In this document: positions 1 to 8,984 of the stretch, in pieces
Layout of the letters: each line of letters starts with the position of its first letter
Numbering within the stretch: the stretch's first letter is position 1
NCBI RefSeq assembly: GCF_014654615.1
Contig: NZ_BNBB01000001.1
Location: forward strand, 310,001-374,000
Source: Streptosporangium violaceochromogenes
GTDB taxonomy: Bacteria > Actinomycetota > Actinomycetes > Streptosporangiales > Streptosporangiaceae
DNA length: 64,000 nucleotides
Reading direction: 5' to 3'
The notes under the pieces: generated by a model
Databases searched by the model: none
The model's input: only the letters and a program-made list of their open reading frames with translations
What the model was told of the DNA's origin: nothing
Position numbers and translations under genes: made by a program

Positions 1-1
1 C

Positions 2-553
2 GTCAGCGAGTGGAACGCCGACCAGATCTCCCGGGCGCTGAAGATCGCCGACGCCATGGGCTTCGACCGCCTGGTCTCCAACCAGCCCCAGTACTCGATG
101 CTGTGGCGGGTCATCGAGGCGGAGGTGGTGCCGCTGAGCGAGAAGGAGGGCGTCGGCCAGATCGTCTGGTCCCCGATCGCCCAGGGCGTGCTCACCGGCA
201 AGTACCTGCCGGGCCGGCCGCCGCCCGCGGGCTCCAGGGCCACCGACCCGGCCGGGGGAGGCTTCATCTCCCGGCTGCTCACCGAGGAGGTGCTGACCCG
301 GGTTCAGGACCTGAAGCCGATCGCCGCCGACCTCGGCCTGAGCATGGCCCAGCTCGCGGTGGCGTGGGTGCTCCAGAATCCCAACGTGTCCTCGGCCATC
401 ATCGGGGCCTCCAGGCCCGAGCAGGTCCGCGACAACGTCAAGGCGGCCGGGGTGAGGCTCGACGCCGAGACGCTCGAAAGGATCGACGGCGTCCTGGGCC
501 CGGTCGTCGAGCGGGACCCCGCCAAGACCGTCAGCCCCGCGAAACGGCCTTAG
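2..553 (+). CDS. Aldo/keto reductase, C-terminal part (5' end outside window)
   Basis: The frame is open from base 2 and ends at TAG 551-553, giving 183 residues of a (beta/alpha)8 NADPH-dependent oxidoreductase of the voltage-gated potassium-channel beta-subunit-like branch. Visible family signatures are VSNQPQYSML, the strand motif WSPIAQGVLTGKY and the cofactor-binding end WVLQNPNVSSAIIGAS followed by QVRDNVKA. The catalytic Tyr and Lys lie upstream and cannot be checked. The substrate is unknown; such enzymes reduce small aldehydes and ketones in the cytosol. It converges on the small gene ending at 776. Confidence 0.9.
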   Translation, partial: VSEWNADQISRALKIADAMGFDRLVSNQPQYSMLWRVIEAEVVPLSEKEGVGQIVWSPIAQGVLTGKYLPGRPPPAGSRATDPAGGGFISRLLTEEVLTRVQDLKPIAADLGLSMAQLAVAWVLQNPNVSSAIIGASRPEQVRDNVKAAGVRLDAETLERIDGVLGPVVERDPAKTVSPAKRP

Positions 554-622
554 GTGTACTGACCACAGACGTTGAGAACGCGGGGCGACACGATCTGTGG
601 ATCACCGAAGGGTGAAGGGCCT

Positions 623-748
623 GCGGGTCACCGCCCGCGGCGCCTCGCCCCTCCGCTTTCGCCCGTCGCGGGCGGAAGCCCGTCGCGGGCGGAAGCGGAG
701 AAGGCGTCCCGCCTCGTCCGGCGCCGGGGCGCCCGCGCGGTGACCCGC
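623..748. terminator. Hairpin region between convergent genes, with 17-bp tandem repeat
   Basis: GCGGGTCACCGC at 623-634 pairs perfectly with GCGGTGACCCGC at 737-748, extended by GGCGCC arms after a small bulge. Inside lies a 17-bp tandem duplication, CCCGTCGCGGGCGGAAG at 662-678 and again at 679-695, each copy able to fold a short stem. Its position between a + and a - gene end suggests a bidirectional terminator; there is no T-tract, which is usual in high-GC actinomycetes. Confidence 0.5.
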
Positions 749-775
749 CTCCCCGAAGGCGCCCTCCGGAAAGGG

Positions 776-982
776 TCACCCGGGGCGCAGCGACATCTTC
801 TCGTACTCGACCCTGCCGTCCTCCAGCAGAGTGACCTTCTCGACACCGGCCTCCAGCAGCTCACGCCAGCTCTCGCCGAGCCACGACTCCGCGTCCGCCT
901 GGCTGGGGAACGCCTCGGACGGGACGACCCCCTCGGTCACCTCACCGCCGTTCGCGTTTTCGTAACGCCAGTGCCACGTCAT
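776..982 (-). CDS. Small conserved actinobacterial protein, unknown function
   Basis: A 68-residue acidic protein starting MTWHWRYENANG and rich in Trp and Glu, with no membrane segment or Cys. It resembles small hypothetical proteins common in Streptosporangiales and Streptomyces (from memory, not searched). The ATG at 982 is chosen because AAGGAG lies about 8 nt upstream. It is divergent from cobU (start 1143). No function can be assigned. Confidence 0.75.
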   Translation of the reverse strand: MTWHWRYENANGGEVTEGVVPSEAFPSQADAESWLGESWRELLEAGVEKVTLLEDGRVEYEKMSLRPG

Positions 983-1142
983 GCCATACGCTCCTTCTCG
1001 CGAGGTCGGGCGTGCTCTCCGGACAGCTCAGCGAACCCTACATCGCCCGCTCCGCCTCCGGGCGCGGGGACGGCGCGCCCTTCCGTCATCGGCCCCTCCT
1101 CGCGGGCGCCGGGAGGCCCCCGCGCCTTCTACGCTGGGGGCC

Positions 1143-2231
1143 GTGAAGGTCCTGATCTCCGGTACGGCGGGAGCCGGCGGCTGGCCCGTCCGAGGGTGCG
1201 CGTGCGCCTCCTGCGCCCGCCTTCCCCGCGGCCACCGCCGTCCCACCGAGATCCTCATCCCCTCCCCCGGAAGCCCCGGAGACCCCGTACGGCTCCCGCC
1301 CGCCCCCTCCGGGTGGCCGGACCCGCCGCCCGCAGGCCACCGGGCCGCGGCCGGCCCCGACGGGCTCTTCCTCCTCACCCCGGGCGGCCACCGGATCCTC
1401 TACGCGCTCCCGGTGGCCCCGCCCCCCGCCGGGGGCGAGGGGTGGGGGCCGCCGCCTCCCGGCGGCCGGGACGCGGCGTGCGACCTGGTACTGGTGGACG
1501 TGCTGGACCGGCCCGCGCTGCTGGGGGAACTGCGCCGCCGGGGGGTGATCACCGAGCGGACGCACGTCGTGGCGGCCAGCGTCGACCACCGGGTGCCGAC
1601 CGAGGCCGAGCTGAGCCGGCGGGCGGGGCTGTGGGGGGTGCGGGCCGTACCGGACGGGACGGTCGTCGACCTCGGCGAGCCGCCACCGCCGCGCGCCCCG
1701 GTCCCCCGGCGGACGCTGCTGCTGGGCGGGGCGCGCTCGGGGAAGTCGGCCGAGGCCGAGCTCAGGCTCGCGGCCGAGCCGGAGGTCCTGTACGTGGCGA
1801 CCGGTCCCTCGGGCGACGGCGACGCCGAGTGGGGACACCGGGTACGGGCGCACCGGGACCGCCGGCCGGCCCACTGGGAGACGGCCGAGACCATCGACCT
1901 GGCCGGGCTGCTGCGGACGGCCCGGACCCCCCTGCTGGTGGACGGCCTCGGCACCTGGGTCGCCTCGGTCATGGACGAGTGCGGCGCCTGGTCGGGGGGT
2001 GCCGGCCGGGAGGCGGTCGCGGCCCGGTGCGACGAGCTGGTCGCGGCCTGGAGGCGGACCGGGGCCCGGGTGGTGGCGGTCTCCGACGAGGTCGGCCTGG
2101 GCGTGGTCCCCGCCACCGCCGCCGGGCGGCTGTTCCGCGACGTCCTGGGCCGGCTGAACCAGCGCCTGGCCCTTGAGTCGGAGGAGGTCGCCCTCATCGT
2201 GGCCGGCCGTCTGATCCCCCTGCCCGTCTGA
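1143..2231 (+). CDS. cobU: Bifunctional adenosylcobinamide kinase / adenosylcobinamide-phosphate guanylyltransferase
   Basis: Catalyses phosphorylation of adenosylcobinamide and GMP transfer to give AdoCbi-GDP, the substrate of CobS encoded next door. The CobU domain begins at the P-loop GGARSGKS (residues 195-202) and runs to the end, including LLVDGLGTWVAS and VVAVSDEVGLGVVP. The first ~190 residues are a separate N-terminal extension that looks like a degenerate metallo-beta-lactamase fold: it has the initial strand VKVLISGTAG and a CxCxxC segment but no HxHxDH metal motif. The GTG start is chosen because TACGCT at 1130-1135 sits 7 nt upstream, a leaderless promoter pattern. The total of 362 aa is longer than enterobacterial CobU (~180). 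Confidence 0.87.
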   Translation: MKVLISGTAGAGGWPVRGCACASCARLPRGHRRPTEILIPSPGSPGDPVRLPPAPSGWPDPPPAGHRAAAGPDGLFLLTPGGHRILYALPVAPPPAGGEGWGPPPPGGRDAACDLVLVDVLDRPALLGELRRRGVITERTHVVAASVDHRVPTEAELSRRAGLWGVRAVPDGTVVDLGEPPPPRAPVPRRTLLLGGARSGKSAEAELRLAAEPEVLYVATGPSGDGDAEWGHRVRAHRDRRPAHWETAETIDLAGLLRTARTPLLVDGLGTWVASVMDECGAWSGGAGREAVAARCDELVAAWRRTGARVVAVSDEVGLGVVPATAAGRLFRDVLGRLNQRLALESEEVALIVAGRLIPLPV

Positions 2232-2332
2232 TCCCCCTGCCCCCTCACCGATGCCCGCCGCCGGCCTTCACGGCCCGCCCCGCGGGGGCGCGGAGGCCGC
2301 CGGCGGAAGGCCGCGGGCTACGATCGGCGGTC

Positions 2333-3136
2333 GTGGCCGAAACACCGCCCGCCGGCACCCCGTCCACGCCGATCGACGGGCTGCGGCTCGCGGTCGGCAC
2401 GCTGAGCGTGTTCCCGGTGCGGCCCGGGGTGGTCGACCGCCGGGCGGGCGGGATCGCGATGACGGCGGCCCCGCTCGTGGGCGCGCTGATCGGGGCCGGG
2501 GCCGCGGCCGTACTGGCCGGGGCGTCGTGGCTGGGGATCGCCCCGCTGCCCGCGTCGGCGCTGGCCGTGGCGGTGACGGCGCTGCTCACCCGGGGCCTGC
2601 ACCTCGACGGGCTGGCCGATCTCGCCGACGGGCTGGGCGGCGGCGGGTCCGCCGAGCGGGCACTGGAGATCATGAAGCGGCCGGACATCGGCCCGTTCGG
2701 CGTCGTGACGCTGGTTTTGACGCTGCTGATCCAGGTGACGGCGCTGGCGCAGCTCACCGGGGCGGGGACGGGCCCGGCCGCGCTGGTGACGGCCTGCGTG
2801 ACGGGACGGCTGGCGCTCACCTGGGCCTGCCGCGCGGGTGTCCCGGCCGCCCGGCGCGACGGTCTGGGCACGGTGGTCGCCGGGACCGTACGGCGGGGCC
2901 CGGCCCTGGCCGTGACGGGCCTCGTCCTCCTCGCGGCGGCCGGCACGGCGGCGTCCGGTCCCGCGCGAGACGGCTGGGGGCCTCCCCTGGCGGTGCTGGC
3001 GGGCCTGGCGGCGGCCTGGGCGCTGCGGCGGCGGGCCGTACGGCGGCTGGGCGGCGTCACCGGCGACGTGCTCGGCGCGCTGGTGGAGGTCGCCGCCGCG
3101 ACGGCGCTGGTGGTGTGCGCGGCGACCGGAGGGTGA
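2333..3136 (+). CDS. cobS: Adenosylcobinamide-GDP ribazoletransferase (cobalamin synthase)
   Basis: An integral membrane enzyme that joins AdoCbi-GDP with alpha-ribazole in the last step of cobalamin nucleotide-loop assembly. The 267-aa protein shows the CobS signatures RLAVGTLSVFPV near the N-terminus, HLDGLADLADGLGG (about residues 91-104) and IMKRPDIGPFGV, with Ala/Leu/Val-rich membrane helices throughout. It follows cobU after ~100 nt; no cobT or cobalamin riboswitch is visible here. The GTG start has TACGAT (2319-2324) 8 nt before it, again suggesting a leaderless transcript of its own. Confidence 0.93.
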   Translation: MAETPPAGTPSTPIDGLRLAVGTLSVFPVRPGVVDRRAGGIAMTAAPLVGALIGAGAAAVLAGASWLGIAPLPASALAVAVTALLTRGLHLDGLADLADGLGGGGSAERALEIMKRPDIGPFGVVTLVLTLLIQVTALAQLTGAGTGPAALVTACVTGRLALTWACRAGVPAARRDGLGTVVAGTVRRGPALAVTGLVLLAAAGTAASGPARDGWGPPLAVLAGLAAAWALRRRAVRRLGGVTGDVLGALVEVAAATALVVCAATGG

Positions 3137-3194
3137 GCGCGGCCCGGAGACGGAAACGACGGGGGCGCGGCAGGGGGCGCCGGACGCCCCCGGC

Positions 3195-4112
3195 TCACTC
3201 CGGAAGCGGGGCGGGGACCCGCAGGCGCCGAAGCAGCACGGCGGCGACCACCGCCACCAGCGCCGACCCGGTCAGGCCGGTGATCCCGGCGAACACCAGG
3301 TTGGGAGGGCGGGTCACGTCGCCGACGAGCAGCGTCAGGCCCCCCACGCCGTTCAGCGCCCCGTGGCCGACGACCGCGGGCCAGACGCTTCCGGAGAAGA
3401 GACGCAGCCAGCCGAGCAGCGCCCCGAAGGCGACGCAGAAGACGACGAACATGGGCGCCGCCCACGCGCCGAGCTCGGGATAGTTGTAGCCGCGCAGGGT
3501 GAGCGGGGCGTGCCAGGCCCCCCAGATCACACCGGAGACGAGCAGCGCCCGCCAGGTGCCCAGCGGCATCAGGCGCGGCAGCAGCCAGCCCCGCCAGCCC
3601 CACTCCTCGCCGAACGCCACGATCGCGTTGATCAGCGGGGCCACCAGGAAGGCCAGCGCGATCTGGAGGGCGAGCAGCGCGCCGGCCGGCAGCGGAGGTT
3701 CCCGCCCGGGAGCCGTGCTCTCCAGGCTCCGGCGCAGGAGGCTGAGCCCGTCGAGGTCGACGGCCAGAAGCCCGAGCGCCGCGCTGAGCGCGATCGCCGC
3801 GACGGCCAGCAGGGGGATCCCGAACCAGGCCAGCGCGATGAGGGCGAACGTGCGGCCCCGGCGCCCGCCCAGGGTCAGGCCGGTCCGCCCGGCCCATTCG
3901 CGCCGGGTGGTCTCGTCCGTGCCGCGCCGCCTGCCGTACAGCCGGACGGCCAGCACGCCGAGCGCCGGGGTGAACATCATGCCGAGGCCGATGAGCCGGA
4001 GCGCCGGGGAGGTGAGAGGGAGGTCCCCCAGCCAGAGGGGGAGGGCGAACAGCCACGACAGGCCGAACGCGACGAGCAGGAAGAGCGGAAGGTCCGCGGA
4101 GCGACGGAACAT
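3195..4112 (-). CDS. CPBP family intramembrane glutamic metalloprotease
   Basis: A 305-aa polytopic membrane protein with ~8 hydrophobic segments and the CPBP (CAAX protease/bacteriocin-processing) motifs: EEWGWRGWLLPRL (EExxxR), then HAPLTL (H), then VGHGALN (HxxxN). Family members are Rce1-like membrane proteases; the substrate here is unknown. The ATG at 4112 is chosen over longer upstream frames because it begins right before the first membrane helix and is preceded by AAAGGGG. It lies downstream of the GntR/DUF1648 pair on the same strand, with ~200 nt between. Confidence 0.88.
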   Translation of the reverse strand: MFRRSADLPLFLLVAFGLSWLFALPLWLGDLPLTSPALRLIGLGMMFTPALGVLAVRLYGRRRGTDETTRREWAGRTGLTLGGRRGRTFALIALAWFGIPLLAVAAIALSAALGLLAVDLDGLSLLRRSLESTAPGREPPLPAGALLALQIALAFLVAPLINAIVAFGEEWGWRGWLLPRLMPLGTWRALLVSGVIWGAWHAPLTLRGYNYPELGAWAAPMFVVFCVAFGALLGWLRLFSGSVWPAVVGHGALNGVGGLTLLVGDVTRPPNLVFAGITGLTGSALVAVVAAVLLRRLRVPAPLPE

Positions 4113-4311
4113 GACGCCCCTTTCGGGGAGGTACGGCCACCGGCCCCTCGATCCCCCGGGACACGAGGAAGGGGGGTCGGGACACGCGGTGGCGAAGAGG
4201 AGCGGGAGACGTCGGCCGCGGGAGGCGGCGAGGGACGGGGGGTGAGGCCCCGGGACGGCACGGGAGGCACAGCCGGCGCGGACGGTCGGGGCCCGGGAAG
4301 GCCGGAGGCGG

Positions 4312-5397
4312 TCAGGAGACGGCCTCGGCGCGGTAGGCGTTGAGCAGGGCGGCACCCCGCTCGGCGTCGTCGACGGAGACGGCGAACTCCCCTCCCGTGA
4401 CACGGCGGACGACCAGGCAGTCTCCCCCGCGCAGCATGAGCGTGACCCCGCGTGTGCCCGGGAGCGCCCGCAGCCCCCACCCCCCGACCTGAGCGGGGGT
4501 GCGCCTTTCGGCCCAGGCCGACTCGATCTGGTCGATCGGGGTGTGACGGGAGGGTCTGCCGAAGGGGCCGAAGCCGACGCGCAGGCCCTCCTGGTCGACG
4601 CGGACGCCGACCGAGGCGGTTCCCAGCCCGAGCAGCGTCACGGGCACCAGGACCAGGAGGCCGATCCCGAGGGCCTCGGCGTTCAGGGTTCCCAGCGCGC
4701 CGAGAGCGCCGACGACCAGCGCGCCGAGCAGGGACACGGTGGAGAGGCCGACCAGCCAGGGGTTGACGGTACGGCCGACCCACACCGCACGCCGTCCGGG
4801 CCGCAGCCGCAGGCTCGGCGGCCGCGGGTGCTCCCGCGGTTTGTCGGGCGCGCCCCTGCCGAGCAGGCCGGCAAGCACCCCGGCCACCCCGGCGGAGCCG
4901 ATGACGACGACGACCGTCCAGCCCGGCAGCACGGCCCGGCGCCAGTCGGCGACGCCGAGGTTGGCGAAGAGGGTCAGGCCCTGAACCCCCAGGACGAACA
5001 CCGGCCAGCCGGCGAAAAAGCCCCACCAGTACGCCCGCCCCAGCCGGGTGCTCAGCACCGTGCGGTGCAGCGCGAAGCCGATCAGCGCGGCCCAGACCAC
5101 CCCCCACAGCAGCAGGCCGGCCAGCAGGTCGCCGGTGAGGGACAGGTGGCCGTCGGGGGTGGAGCCGCCGCTCCAGTGGGCCGCGAGCGGGTCGGGCAGG
5201 CGGTCGCGGAGCGCGAGCGGGACGACGGCCAGAACGGCGGTGACGAGCGTGCCCCAGACGAGGACGGCGGCGAGGCGGACCCGGGAGGTCGCCCCCTCGT
5301 CGTTGCGCGCGGGAGTGTGAGAGGACACGGCGATCCCTTCCGTGGAGGGGCGTGTGGAGGGGGACGGGGTGCCGCGAGAGGGCGGGCGGCGGGTCAT
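4312..5397 (-). CDS. DUF1648-domain membrane protein
   Basis: A 361-aa membrane protein with ~6-7 hydrophobic segments. The DUF1648 signature is near the N-terminus (LAAHWSGGSTPDGHLS), and a soluble C-terminal part (~residues 250-361) looks like a bacterial PH-type beta domain. Function unknown; DUF1648 proteins are often co-encoded with YtrA-type GntR regulators, as here. The start at 5397 is supported by a 4-nt ATGA overlap with the end of the gntR gene, implying translational coupling and shared regulation. Confidence 0.82.
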   Translation of the reverse strand: MTRRPPSRGTPSPSTRPSTEGIAVSSHTPARNDEGATSRVRLAAVLVWGTLVTAVLAVVPLALRDRLPDPLAAHWSGGSTPDGHLSLTGDLLAGLLLWGVVWAALIGFALHRTVLSTRLGRAYWWGFFAGWPVFVLGVQGLTLFANLGVADWRRAVLPGWTVVVVIGSAGVAGVLAGLLGRGAPDKPREHPRPPSLRLRPGRRAVWVGRTVNPWLVGLSTVSLLGALVVGALGALGTLNAEALGIGLLVLVPVTLLGLGTASVGVRVDQEGLRVGFGPFGRPSRHTPIDQIESAWAERRTPAQVGGWGLRALPGTRGVTLMLRGGDCLVVRRVTGGEFAVSVDDAERGAALLNAYRAEAVS

Positions 5398-5741
5398 GAC
5401 AGCTCCCTGATGATGTGGATCACTTCTTCCGGGCCGTAGCCGTACCGGTCGGCCTCGGCGAGCAGCTCACGCGCCGCCTCCGCCAGCACGGCCCGGGCGT
5501 CGGGCCTGCTGAGCACGCTGACGCCCCGCCCCCGGCGGAACTCCAGCAACCCCTCGTCACGCAGCTCGCGCAGGGCGCGCAGCACGGTGTTGGCGTTGAT
5601 GCCCAGGGCTGCGGCCAGCTCACGGGCCGGCGGCAACCTCTCCCCCGGCCGGCAGGAACCGTCCGCGATGGCGCGGCGGATCGTTCCCGCGACCTGCTCG
5701 TGCAGGGGCCGGGAATCGTTCAGGTCCAAAGTCAGCAACAT
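5394..5741 (-). CDS. GntR family (YtrA subfamily) transcriptional regulator
   Basis: A 115-aa protein with an N-terminal winged helix (DSRPLHEQVAGTIRRAIADG, then LPPARELAAALGINANTVLRAL) and a short ~45-residue C-terminus, typical of the small YtrA branch that usually represses its own operon encoding a membrane transporter or protein. It is first in a two-gene operon with the DUF1648 protein. An 8-7-8 inverted repeat covers its -10 box and start codon (separate feature), consistent with autorepression. Confidence 0.9.
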   Translation of the reverse strand: MLLTLDLNDSRPLHEQVAGTIRRAIADGSCRPGERLPPARELAAALGINANTVLRALRELRDEGLLEFRRGRGVSVLSRPDARAVLAEAARELLAEADRYGYGPEEVIHIIRELS

Positions 5742-5763
5742 GGTGCTATCGACATTAGCACCA
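5741..5763 (-). promoter_or_regulatory. Putative GntR operator over -10 box and start codon
   Basis: TGGTGCTA at 5741-5748 and TAGCACCA at 5756-5763 form a perfect 8-bp inverted repeat with a 7-nt centre. On the - strand it contains TAATGT (5757-5752), a -10 candidate 10 nt before the ATG, and reaches into the ATG itself. A degenerate third arm (TGGTAGCACCA) lies at about 5785-5795. Confidence 0.65.
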
Positions 5764-5856
5764 TCATCTGAATGACGCCATCCGTGGTAGCACCATCCAA
5801 CCTCTCATCGATTCATGGGACGAACCCTCGTTTATGCGTGCGACCCAAGCGGCGAC

Positions 5857-5862
5857 TAGCAT
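5857..5862 (+). promoter_or_regulatory. Leaderless -10 box of pepA
   Basis: TAGCAT followed by exactly 7 nt and the GTG codon at 5870. This places the likely transcription start on the start codon and decides between this GTG and an ATG 36 nt upstream. Confidence 0.6.
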
Positions 5863-5869
5863 CGGGCGC

Positions 5870-7357
5870 GTGACCACTGTGCGGCTGAACTCAACTGACA
5901 ACGCTGTCTCGTTCGATACCGACGCCCTGGTCGTCGGCGTCCACATCGGCCCCGACGGCCCGCGCCCCGCCCCGGGCGCCGAGGGACTCGACGAGGCACT
6001 CGGCGGCAAACTCGCCGCGACCCTCGACGCCGTGGGTGTCAAGGGCAGGCCGGGCGAGGTCGCGAAGGTCCCCACCTTCGGCGCGCTGACCGCTCCGCTC
6101 CTGGTCGTCGTCGGCCTCGGCGACGCCCCCGACGGTGACTACGACGCCGAGACCCTGCGCCGCGCCGCGGGCATCGCCGCCCGCGCCCTGGCGGGCACCG
6201 GGCGCGCCGCGTTCGCCCTTCCCGCGACCCGGGCACGGCAGGCCGGGGCCATCGCCCTGGGCGGTCTCCTCGGCGCCTACTCCTTCACCAGGTACCGCAC
6301 TGTCGGCGACCGGCAGGCCCCGGTGGGCGAGCTGACCGTGCTGAGCGACGCCGAGGGCGCCGAGGACGCGGTCCGGCGCGCCGTCACCGTGGCCACGTCG
6401 GTCTCCCTCGTGCGCGACCTCGTCAACACCCCGCCCTCGGACCTGTGGCCGGCGCGCTTCGCCGAGATCGCCCAGGAGAGCGGCACGGCGGCGGGCCTGT
6501 CGGTGGAGGTGCTGGACGAGCGGGAGCTCAAGGAGGGCGGCTACGGCGGCATCGTCGCCGTCGGCCAGGGGTCGGTCAACCCCCCGCGCCTGGTCCGGCT
6601 GGCCTACGGCCACCCGGAGGCGACCACGACGATCGCCTTCGTCGGCAAGGGCATCACCTTCGACTCCGGCGGCCTGTCCCTCAAGCCGACGACCTCGATG
6701 GACTGGATGAAATCGGACATGGGCGGGGCGGGCGCGGTCCTCGGCGCGCTCGTCGCGATCGCCGGGCTGGGCCTGAAGGTCAACGCGATCGGCTACCTCT
6801 GCCTGGCGGAGAACATGCCGAGCGGCACCGCCCAGCGGCCCTCCGACGTGTTCACCAGCTTCGCGGGCAAGACCGTGGAGGTGCTCGACACCGACGCCGA
6901 GGGCCGGCTGGTGCTCATCGACGGCATCGCCCGCGCCGGCCAGGACGACCCCGATCTGATCGTGGACGTCGCCACGCTCACCGGCGCGCAGATCGTCGCG
7001 CTCGGCTGGCGGACGGCGGGCGTCATGGCCAACGACGACGCACTGCGCGAGGAGGTCGTGGAGATCGCGGGCGCCGAGGGCGAGGGCGCCTGGGGCATGC
7101 CGCTGCCCGAGGATCTCCGCAAGGGACTGGACTCCCCCGTCGCCGACATCGCCAACCTCCATCCGGAGCGTTTCGGCGGCATGTTGACGGCGGCCATCTT
7201 CCTGCGGGAGTTCGTGCCCGACGGCGTCCGCTGGGCGCACATCGACATGGCGGGCCCCGCGTTCAACAAGGGCGAGCCCCACGGCTACACCCCGAAGGGC
7301 GGCACCGGGGCGATCACCCGGACCCTCGTCGGCCTGGCCGAGCGTTACGCGGGCTAA
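5870..7357 (+). CDS. pepA: Leucyl aminopeptidase (M17)
   Basis: A cytosolic two-metal exopeptidase removing N-terminal residues from peptides. The 495-aa length is typical. The catalytic C-terminal domain shows KGITFDSGGLSLKP and the metal-binding signature TDAEGRLVL (family form NTDAEGRL), with a following VATLTGAQ strand. The N-terminal ~170 residues form the non-catalytic macro-like domain. It precedes lpd as in other actinobacteria. The GTG at 5870 is preferred to the ATG at 5834 because of the TAGCAT box 7 nt upstream. Confidence 0.95.
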   Translation: MTTVRLNSTDNAVSFDTDALVVGVHIGPDGPRPAPGAEGLDEALGGKLAATLDAVGVKGRPGEVAKVPTFGALTAPLLVVVGLGDAPDGDYDAETLRRAAGIAARALAGTGRAAFALPATRARQAGAIALGGLLGAYSFTRYRTVGDRQAPVGELTVLSDAEGAEDAVRRAVTVATSVSLVRDLVNTPPSDLWPARFAEIAQESGTAAGLSVEVLDERELKEGGYGGIVAVGQGSVNPPRLVRLAYGHPEATTTIAFVGKGITFDSGGLSLKPTTSMDWMKSDMGGAGAVLGALVAIAGLGLKVNAIGYLCLAENMPSGTAQRPSDVFTSFAGKTVEVLDTDAEGRLVLIDGIARAGQDDPDLIVDVATLTGAQIVALGWRTAGVMANDDALREEVVEIAGAEGEGAWGMPLPEDLRKGLDSPVADIANLHPERFGGMLTAAIFLREFVPDGVRWAHIDMAGPAFNKGEPHGYTPKGGTGAITRTLVGLAERYAG

Positions 7358-7567
7358 CCTGGGCCGCGCGAGCGGGTCACGACTTAGAACAAACCGATGA
7401 AAAGATGCGGTTGCCGATGCCGCCCCGGCGGCGGGACACCGGCGGAGCGACGGACCGGAGCCCCTTCGGCGGCGGCGCGGACGCGATCCGGCGTCCGCGT
7501 CCCGCCGTGTGGCACGGAGCGGGCGCGACCGTGACAGGCTATTTCAATCCGATCAAGGAGCTTTCCT

Positions 7568-8947
7568 GTGGCTGATGGCAGCGGCCCGTACGACATCGTC
7601 GTCCTGGGTGGCGGTAGCGGTGGATATGCCTGCGCTCTGCGGGCGGCCGAGCTGGGCAAGACGGTCGTGCTGATCGAGAAGGACAAGATCGGCGGCACCT
7701 GCCTGCACCGGGGATGCATCCCCACCAAGGCCCTCCTGCACTCGGCGGAGGTCGCCGACGAGACGCGCGAGAGCGAGACCTACGGCGTCAAGGCCCGCTT
7801 CGAGGGCATCGACATGCCCGCGGTGCACACGTTCAAGGACAAGATCGTCACGCGCGCCTGGAAGGGCGTGCAGGGCCTGATCAAGAGCAAGGGCATCACG
7901 ATCGTCGAGGGTGAGGGCCGCCTGGTGGCCCCGAACCGCGTCGCGGTCGGCTCCGATGTCTACGAAGGCCGCAACGTCGTGCTGGCGACCGGGTCGGCGC
8001 CCCGCTCGCTTCCCGGCCTGGAGATCGACGGCGAGCGGATCATCACCAGCGAGCACGCGCTCAAGCTGGGCCGCGTGCCCGGCTCGGTGATCGTGCTGGG
8101 CGGCGGCGTCATCGGCGTGGAGTTCGCCAGCGTGTGGCGTTCCTTCGGCGCCGAGGTGACGATCGTCGAGGGCCTTCCGCACCTGCTCCCGCTGGAGGAG
8201 GAGTCGAGCTCCAAGCTGCTGGAGCGCGCCTTCCGCCGCCGGGGCATCAAGCAGGAGCTGGGCGTCTTCTTCGAGGGCGTCAAGACCACCGACACCGGCG
8301 TGGTCGTCACGCTCGCCAACGGCAAGACCCTGGAGGCCGAGCTGCTGCTCGTGGCCGTCGGCCGGGGCGCCGTCTCGGAGGGGATGGGCTTCGCGGAGGC
8401 GGGCGTCATGATCGAGCGCGGCACCGTCACGGTGAACGAGTTCTGCCAGACCGGCGTCCCCGGCGTGTACGCCGTGGGCGACCTGATCCCGACGCTGCAG
8501 CTCGCCCACGCGGGCTTCGCCGAGGGCATCCTGACGGCCGAGCACATCGCCGGGCTCAACCCTGTGCCGATCGACTACGACGGCGTGCCCCGGATCACCT
8601 ACTCCGACCCCGAGGTCGCCTCGGTGGGCATCACCTCGGCCCAGGCCAGGGAGCGCGGGTACGAGATCGTGGAGTTCACCTACGACCTCGCCGGCAACCC
8701 CAAGAGCCAGATCCTGCAAACACAGGGCGCAGTGAAGATCATCTCGCAGAAGGACGGGCCCGTTCTCGGCGTGCACATGGTCGGCCGCCGCATCGGCGAG
8801 CTCGTGACGGAAGGCCAGCTGATCTACAACTGGGAGGCGCTGCCCTCCGAGGTCGCGCAGCTCATCCACGCGCACCCGACCCAGTCCGAGGCGGTCGGCG
8901 AGGCCATGCTGGCCCTCGCCGGCAAGCCCCTGCACGTTCACAACTAA
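7568..8947 (+). CDS. lpdA: Dihydrolipoyl dehydrogenase (E3)
   Basis: An FAD/NAD flavoprotein that reoxidises dihydrolipoamide on the E2 of 2-oxoacid dehydrogenase complexes. The 459 aa include the FAD motif GGGSGGY (~residues 14-20), the redox disulfide CLHRGC (C45, C50), the NAD motif [11 protein letters not shown] and the C-terminal catalytic HPTQSEA dyad region, all intact. The GTG start is backed by AAGGAG at 7555-7560 with 7-nt spacing. It is followed 37 nt later by sucB, probably one operon. The ~210 nt upstream hold no gene. Confidence 0.96.
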   Translation: MADGSGPYDIVVLGGGSGGYACALRAAELGKTVVLIEKDKIGGTCLHRGCIPTKALLHSAEVADETRESETYGVKARFEGIDMPAVHTFKDKIVTRAWKGVQGLIKSKGITIVEGEGRLVAPNRVAVGSDVYEGRNVVLATGSAPRSLPGLEIDGERIITSEHALKLGRVPGSVIVLGGGVIGVEFASVWRSFGAEVTIVEGLPHLLPLEEESSSKLLERAFRRRGIKQELGVFFEGVKTTDTGVVVTLANGKTLEAELLLVAVGRGAVSEGMGFAEAGVMIERGTVTVNEFCQTGVPGVYAVGDLIPTLQLAHAGFAEGILTAEHIAGLNPVPIDYDGVPRITYSDPEVASVGITSAQARERGYEIVEFTYDLAGNPKSQILQTQGAVKIISQKDGPVLGVHMVGRRIGELVTEGQLIYNWEALPSEVAQLIHAHPTQSEAVGEAMLALAGKPLHVHN

Positions 8948-8984
8948 CTCCAAGCCCTCACGCGGAAGCACGAGAGAAGACATC

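Noticed and set aside
983..1142. Cobalamin riboswitch upstream of cobU
   Set aside because: No cobalamin-box sequence, and the gene looks leaderless, which leaves no room for a leader riboswitch.
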